Assembly: GCF_014898055.3 (NCBI RefSeq)
Contig: NW_023605083.1
Coordinates: 63,156,228-63,220,227, forward strand
Length of the DNA stretch: 64,000 nucleotides
Direction: 5' to 3'
Origin: Talpa occidentalis
Taxonomy: Eukaryota > Chordata > Mammalia > Eulipotyphla > Talpidae
Position 1 is the stretch's first letter, and the number at the start of each line of letters is the position of its first letter. The notes beneath the pieces were generated by a model. It had not been told where the DNA came from, ran no database searches, and worked only from the letters and a program-made list of their open reading frames with translations. Position numbers and translations under genes: made by a program. Below, in pieces: positions 59,220 to 64,000 of this stretch.

Positions 59220-60503
59220 TAAATTACAGTAGAGTATTAAGAGGGGACAAGATAAGTTTTACTCTTAAAATTGATCAGTATCAAACTAAGTCTACTGTGT
59301 GTGTTTTTTTTTTTCCCAATTTTGTTTTTACTATTACGGTTAGTCTAGTCTTATTTAAATTGGATTTTTGTATTCCAGTTTGTACAACAAGATAGACTAG
59401 ATCAGTGCTAGTTATAAATGCATGCTGATTTCACTCCTCTCCCCATCATGCCGCTGAGCTGCCTGTCAGGTTGTGCTTATCTTGTGGTGAACTGGACTTG
59501 TTTTTGGTGTTGTTTTCAATAGGCAAAAATATAAGGGACAGTGCATAAGCCTTTCATTTTCCTTATAGTGGAGTTTTTCCTCTTTCTTCAGAACTGGATG
59601 GCATGCCATCCATGTGAACGCCTGCTGCGAGGCTGGCGCTGGCTGAATGGTAGCTTTGCATCCTGAGTTTCTACAGTCTCCATGTCAAAGCATAAGGTGT
59701 AGCATATTAGCAATAATGTATTTATAGAAAAGGACACTTTTTCACTCACTGAGCCAATTCATTTAATTGTCTAATGACTATATACTTAGTTTAAATTGCA
59801 ATATATCTAATAGTGTGTATATACTCGATATACACATTATATATAAGCCTCTCCCTGGGCCAAACTGCTTTTTTTTTTTCTTTTTGCCTTATGATGAATC
59901 TGTTTGAAGGGCATTTTCTTCTTGAACAAAGGCTTGGATGCATACTCCTGTCTATGTGAAATGGGTAGTATTGTTCCCTGAGGAAGGTTGCACAGTAAAA
60001 ACCAGTCTGGTTGTGACCCACGATGTATTTATATTTTCAATTACTATTATACAGATTAAATTTTGCTGACCATGTTTGTCATTTGTTTGGTTTGTTTGAT
60101 GAAGTTTGGTTGATGCCATCCTATGCACTGCTGAAGTGGTGAAGCCTTGCGTATTAGCTCTTTGCTGATCTCCGTATGGGCAGTGCAGCGACAAAACCAA
60201 AATGGCTGGACAGACTTCTTGTGTCTTGTAAATATTAAAAAAAGACTGTTCTGTATGTGTGTTTTATGTGGTAGTGTGGAATATTTCCTTAAAATGAAGG
60301 TTCACTTAAGCAGAGTGAGTGAGTCTTTGTTTAGCAAGTTTAGAACAATGATAAAATGGTAAGAAATAATATAAAAATTGAAGAAGGTCTCACAACAAAA
60401 CCAATAACAGTCCAAATTTAATTGTCTATTTAAAAATCTAACAAGTATCTGGAATATACCATGTTTTTATTATTTAAAATCATGTCTTAAGTTTTTGTTG
60501 AAA

Positions 60504-60526
60504 AATAAAAATTTGAATACAATAAA
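60504..60526 (+). terminator. UGCG: Distal poly(A) signals of UGCG
   Basis: AATAAA at 60504-60509 and again at 60521-60526, followed by a GT-rich stretch at about 60540-60555 that fits a downstream element. Cleavage is expected around 60530-60545. Confidence 0.8.
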
Positions 60527-60699
60527 AACATTAGCAATAATGTGTTTTGTTGACACTCTTTCCTTTTATATTTATGTAAATAATTAACATGTTCCGCCTC
60601 TCACATCAGAATTATTAAAAGAATTCTATCAAGTGTAATTCTTGAAATCTTCCTTTTTACCTGTGCTCTAGGTAGACTTAAGATTTTAAGTTGGACTTC

Positions 60700-60870
60700 T
60701 CTGTTGGTTGTGCCTTAGAATCACTTGGAGAACTTTTTAAAAATACAGCTGCCTGGACCCTGCCCACAAGATTCTGAATTTTATTATAATATTTTGGAGT
60801 GAGGCCTGAACTCACTATTGTTTTGTGCAGGCTGATCAATAATGTCAGCACAGTTGTGAAGCACTGACCA
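60700..60870. mobile_element. MER5A-like DNA transposon fossil downstream of UGCG
   Basis: 'gaatcacttggagaactttt', 'ctgcctggaccctgcccac' and 'gaggcctgaact' follow the order of MER5A. Confidence 0.7.
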
Positions 60871-60886
60871 ATAATAAGATGCAGTG

Positions 60887-61153
60887 GGTGGGGGCGGGGA
60901 CCTCCCTAGTGGTGCAGAGGTTAAAGTCTCAGCACTATCAAGCTGTCGCCAGCCACTGTGGCCTGAATTCCATCCCCCATCAGGGAGCTAATGCACATGG
61001 TGCAGCAGAACTCTCCTGTCTCGCCCACTGCTCCCCTCTGCAGTGTATCTCAGTAGATCCGCCTATTCTGCTCCCCACTGTCTCTGGCGAACCTTCTCAC
61101 CGCCCTGGCCTACACGCCAGTTCTTCTAGGCCAAAAAAAAAAAAAGAAAAGAA
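60887..61153 (+). mobile_element. tRNA-derived SINE downstream of UGCG
   Basis: Duplication AAGATGCAGTG (60876-60886 and 61154-61164). The tail is an A/AAAG run rather than AAAT. Confidence 0.9.
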
Positions 61154-61164
61154 AAGATGCAGTG

Positions 61165-64000
61165 ACCCCTTTGTCCTCTTCACAACCCAAACCAAACTTC
61201 TAAATCTTAACACTGCTAGAAAAGGCAGACCCAAGGTAAGGAGTGGATTGCTTTGCTGCTGGAGAATGCACCCCACACGCTGGATTCCCAGGCCTGTTTA
61301 TTACCAGCCCATGACAGCAGTGTCCTCTTAACCAGAGAGCAGATTTCAGGGGAGCAAGAACCAAAGAGGGTCTAGCTGTAGCCTGTCAGAGGCTCCACTC
61401 CTAGCACCCCACCCTGTCAACAAGCTCATTCCCCCTAGTTTATTAAGTATAACTTCTAACCCCAAAGTTTAAGAAATGATCAACAAAATGTCAACCCACT
61501 GTGAATGCTGTGATCACCCGAGTTAGGTGAACAGTTGCTGGCAGAACCAGGAGTGGCCCCTGTAAATGTCAGGATCCAGTGCTGTTATTCCACTTTATCT
61601 TGTTTAAGGTTCTCCCTGTAACAGCTTTAAACTTTGTTATAAACACTACAATGAAAAAACATAGTTTTAGTAGCCATCTATATGCCAACTCAAAAGTTGT
61701 TCAAGAGAACCATATCCACACCTACAGAACAAGCATGTAAATTATAAAGCTATTGAAGGTACAATGCTTTCCATACATTATTTGATAGAGAAGATTAATG
61801 CATACCACGAGATGGTGTCTACCTGGATGGAAATAGTTCAGACTTCCTGCTAAGATTTCTTAGGTTATCGTGTTTGAATTATTTATTCATTTCAACTTCA
61901 AGTTTATGGCTACATCAACTTTGAAAGAAAACACTGCACAGTGATAAACAGTTATCCTGCAGAACAGCACAGATATGCATTTAATTGACTGATTTAAAAT
62001 ATTAGTATCTGCAAGACAGTTTAAATCACTTTCTCAACACTTTTTGTTTTTTGTTTTTTTAAAGATTTATTTATTTATGTACACAAGCACGCGGGAGAGT
62101 GAGAGAATTCACCAGAGCCAGAGCGGGGAGCAGAGCAGGCAGAAGGACCCAAGTACACTGCTGAGGGGAGCAGCGGGCGGCAGGAGAGGTCTGCGCGCCA
62201 TGTGGGACCCTCACTGGCAGCCGGGGATTGAACCGGCGCTGCAGAGGCTGCAGGCAGCTTCGCAGCCCAGCGCTCAACCGCTGTGCCACTGGGGAAGGCC
62301 CACTTTCTCAACACTTCGTAAAAACAAACCAAAAAAATTGCATTTTTAAGAACTTATTAAGCAGTTAGCTGCCTGAGGACCAAAATATGCTAAGCTCTTT
62401 GCGTCCTGGGTGAGATTGGCAGAGACTGACTGACTGTGGAGTAGTTTAATGTGGTTATGCTATTTAGACTATTAGTCATCAAGACATCTGTGCTAACAGC
62501 ATGGACTTGTAATTATCTAAACAATTTGAGGATATTTCTACCCAGGACTGGAGGGAATCTGGACCACTCTCCCCTGGTGCCTCCACACCTGCCCGTGTCA
62601 CCTTGGTTTTGCTTTGCTTCCTTACCTGGTTTCCAGCACCAAGCCAGCCAAGGGAGCATAGACAGGATGGAGAAGTTCAGAGGCTGCTGATGCAGTTTGT
62701 GAACATAGGCAAGAACTGTGTTCAGGAGCGTGGGCTTGGGCATCATTTATTTCCTTTGAGGTGATAGTTGAAGAAGTGAATGTAATTAGGATGGAGAGTG
62801 AGATAGGCTAAGGGCAGAATCTCAGGGGACCTACTTAGAGGATACAGTGGGAGAACAGCATCCAGGAGCAGACAATGCCAGATAAGGGGTCAGATGGAGC
62901 CTCTTGGTGACTGGGGCTCTGGACAGCTCATCTCATCTTCCTGTGCCTGTTTGGAACTATATACACTGGGGAATAGTAAAGCACCTCTTGAGGGGGTAAA
63001 GTGAAGTAGATGATGGGGTGCATCAAAAGCAAAAAGATGGCTAGTTAACTTTTCCTTTCAAAGAAGAAAGTGGTAGTAAAAGGAGTGCCACAGGTGACGT
63101 GGAAAGAGATTTCAAGAAGGAGCTGGTCGAGAGAGGGGTCGTGGGCAGGGAGGGCTGAGAAGAGGCTGGTTCCCTGCAGTGTCCCATGGTATTGGCCTGG
63201 TCCACTGGGCCTTGTCTGGGATAACGATGGGCGATGCATCAGCATGCGAAGACTATGACTCTTTATACACAATGTCTTATTTTACACTTTTTCTTCAGTG
63301 GAAGAAAGGGGTGGGACTTTCAGATAGAGCCAGAAATTGCTCCTGGACCTGAGTAGCCATCTGGCTTTTGTGCCAGGAGAAATGTTTTAAGAATGGTGGC
63401 TTCTAGAAAGCCAGTTTATAGAGTAAAAGGAGCAGAAATCACAGTACTTGGGTTTAAGGAGGATGTGAAGAAAAATGAAAGCCATGGGACAAGCTATTCA
63501 GAAACTGCAACAATGGTGCATTTTCTACCCAGGACCCAGCAGTCCTAGACTAAAGAAGAATGATGAATTAAAGATAGAAGTCAGAAACAGATGATAAGGG
63601 CCATTTTTATTCCCAATTGTGCACTCCCATGGCTTTATCCTAAATCAATCTCCCTGTGCTATAGTGGGCAGCCAATTAGCAGTTCTGGGCTCCCCAGTCT
63701 TAGCCACAGTCTGTACCTTTATATTTTGCTTATTTATTTGCTTATTTTTCTGTTTTGTCTGTATTGACCTAGAGGTTAGTCTCAAACATTGGCTTTTATA
63801 CCCCAAGCTCCTTAGCGTTACTCAAGGTCAAAGCTTGTCCTTCTCTTGCACTTCTCATCTTATCCCATTATCTCTGCCCGCACAACCCCCTTCCACCCCA
63901 TCCACCCCTGCCCCATGGCTCTGTTCTCCGAATTGAACCAGAGCCTCCTTGTTCTCATGCAACGTTCTTCTCCCGCCCTCTGTGCTTTCTGTGCCTATTG
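61165..64000. other. Downstream intergenic DNA
   Basis: Apart from the SINE at 62043 nothing was recognised. In human the next gene is SUSD1, but no exon of it could be identified here. Confidence 0.5.
62043..62300 (-). mobile_element. tRNA-derived SINE, GC-rich young-looking subtype
   Basis: Exact 16-bp duplications CACTTTCTCAACACTT (62027-62042 and 62301-62316). In the sense direction it starts GGCC, has a tRNA-like A box and a GGTTCAATCCC B box, a unique body with CTGCTCCCCTCAGCAGTGT and an AAATAAATAAATCTTT tail. Confidence 0.93.

Larger units (their letters stand above)
58167..60540 (+). other. UGCG: UGCG 3' UTR
   Basis: About 2.4 kb from the stop codon to the distal poly(A) signals. 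No SINE, LTR or LINE was seen here, in contrast to both sides. It holds simple runs: an A-rich tract at about 58319-58335, a GTT/TTTG run near 58420-58450, (AAT)n at about 58780-58796 and a T run near 59869. Many AT-rich, ATTTA-like stretches are present, but no specific regulatory site is claimed. Confidence 0.85.

Noticed and set aside
62043..62300. tRNA gene suggested by A and B boxes
   Set aside because: The boxes belong to the SINE head; there is no tRNA cloverleaf and the copy has SINE body, tail and target duplications.
61165..64000. Exons of the expected next gene (SUSD1 in human)
   Set aside because: No splice-bounded coding segment with a recognisable Sushi or EGF-like cysteine pattern was found.

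Overview
This is a mammalian nuclear genome window. It holds one protein-coding gene, the ceramide glucosyltransferase gene UGCG, on the + strand. Its nine GT-AG exons run from the start codon at 30463 to the stop at 58164-58166 and join into a 394-residue reading frame with the family's catalytic residues in their known places. A CpG island (about 29500-30700) covers the promoter and exon 1, intron 1 is about 18.5 kb, and an unusually repeat-poor 3' UTR runs to poly(A) signals at 60504 and 60521. No other gene was recognised. The organism is probably a laurasiatherian. The main SINE has a tRNA-like head (A box and GGTTCGATCCC-type B box), a unique body and an (AAATA)n tail. It is not Alu, B1/B2, the carnivore SINE, the cetartiodactyl CHR-2 or the horse ERE as I know them. 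A bat of the horseshoe/leaf-nosed line is one candidate, but I could not run a repeat search, so species and repeat names are tentative.

Layout. 1-29400 is intergenic DNA upstream of UGCG, packed with repeats: about 16 copies of the tRNA-derived SINE, old LINE-1, MIR and L2 fragments, and several families of solo LTRs. The densest part (about 12500-19760) is one old LINE-1/HAL1-like element broken up by at least nine later insertions. 29500-58166 is the UGCG promoter and gene, with more SINEs and three or four solo LTRs, mostly in intron 1. 58167-60540 is the 3' UTR. 60541-64000 is downstream intergenic DNA with a MER5-like fossil and two SINEs.

I found no undescribed gene system. The notable signals are in the repeats. 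(1) A 40-bp 'mini-LTR' keeps only the two ends of a roughly 470-bp LTR and still has its 4-bp target-site duplication. (2) A composite insertion at 3019-3243 contains a 26-bp inverted copy of sequence found about 500 bp away. (3) One SINE has the inverted-head structure expected of twin priming. (4) One SINE appears to carry a 3' transduction. (5) There is a set of solo LTRs, most with exact 4-bp target-site duplications, and several nested insertions whose order of arrival can be read. The LTRs are old endogenous-retrovirus remnants; no retroviral internal or coding sequence was seen.
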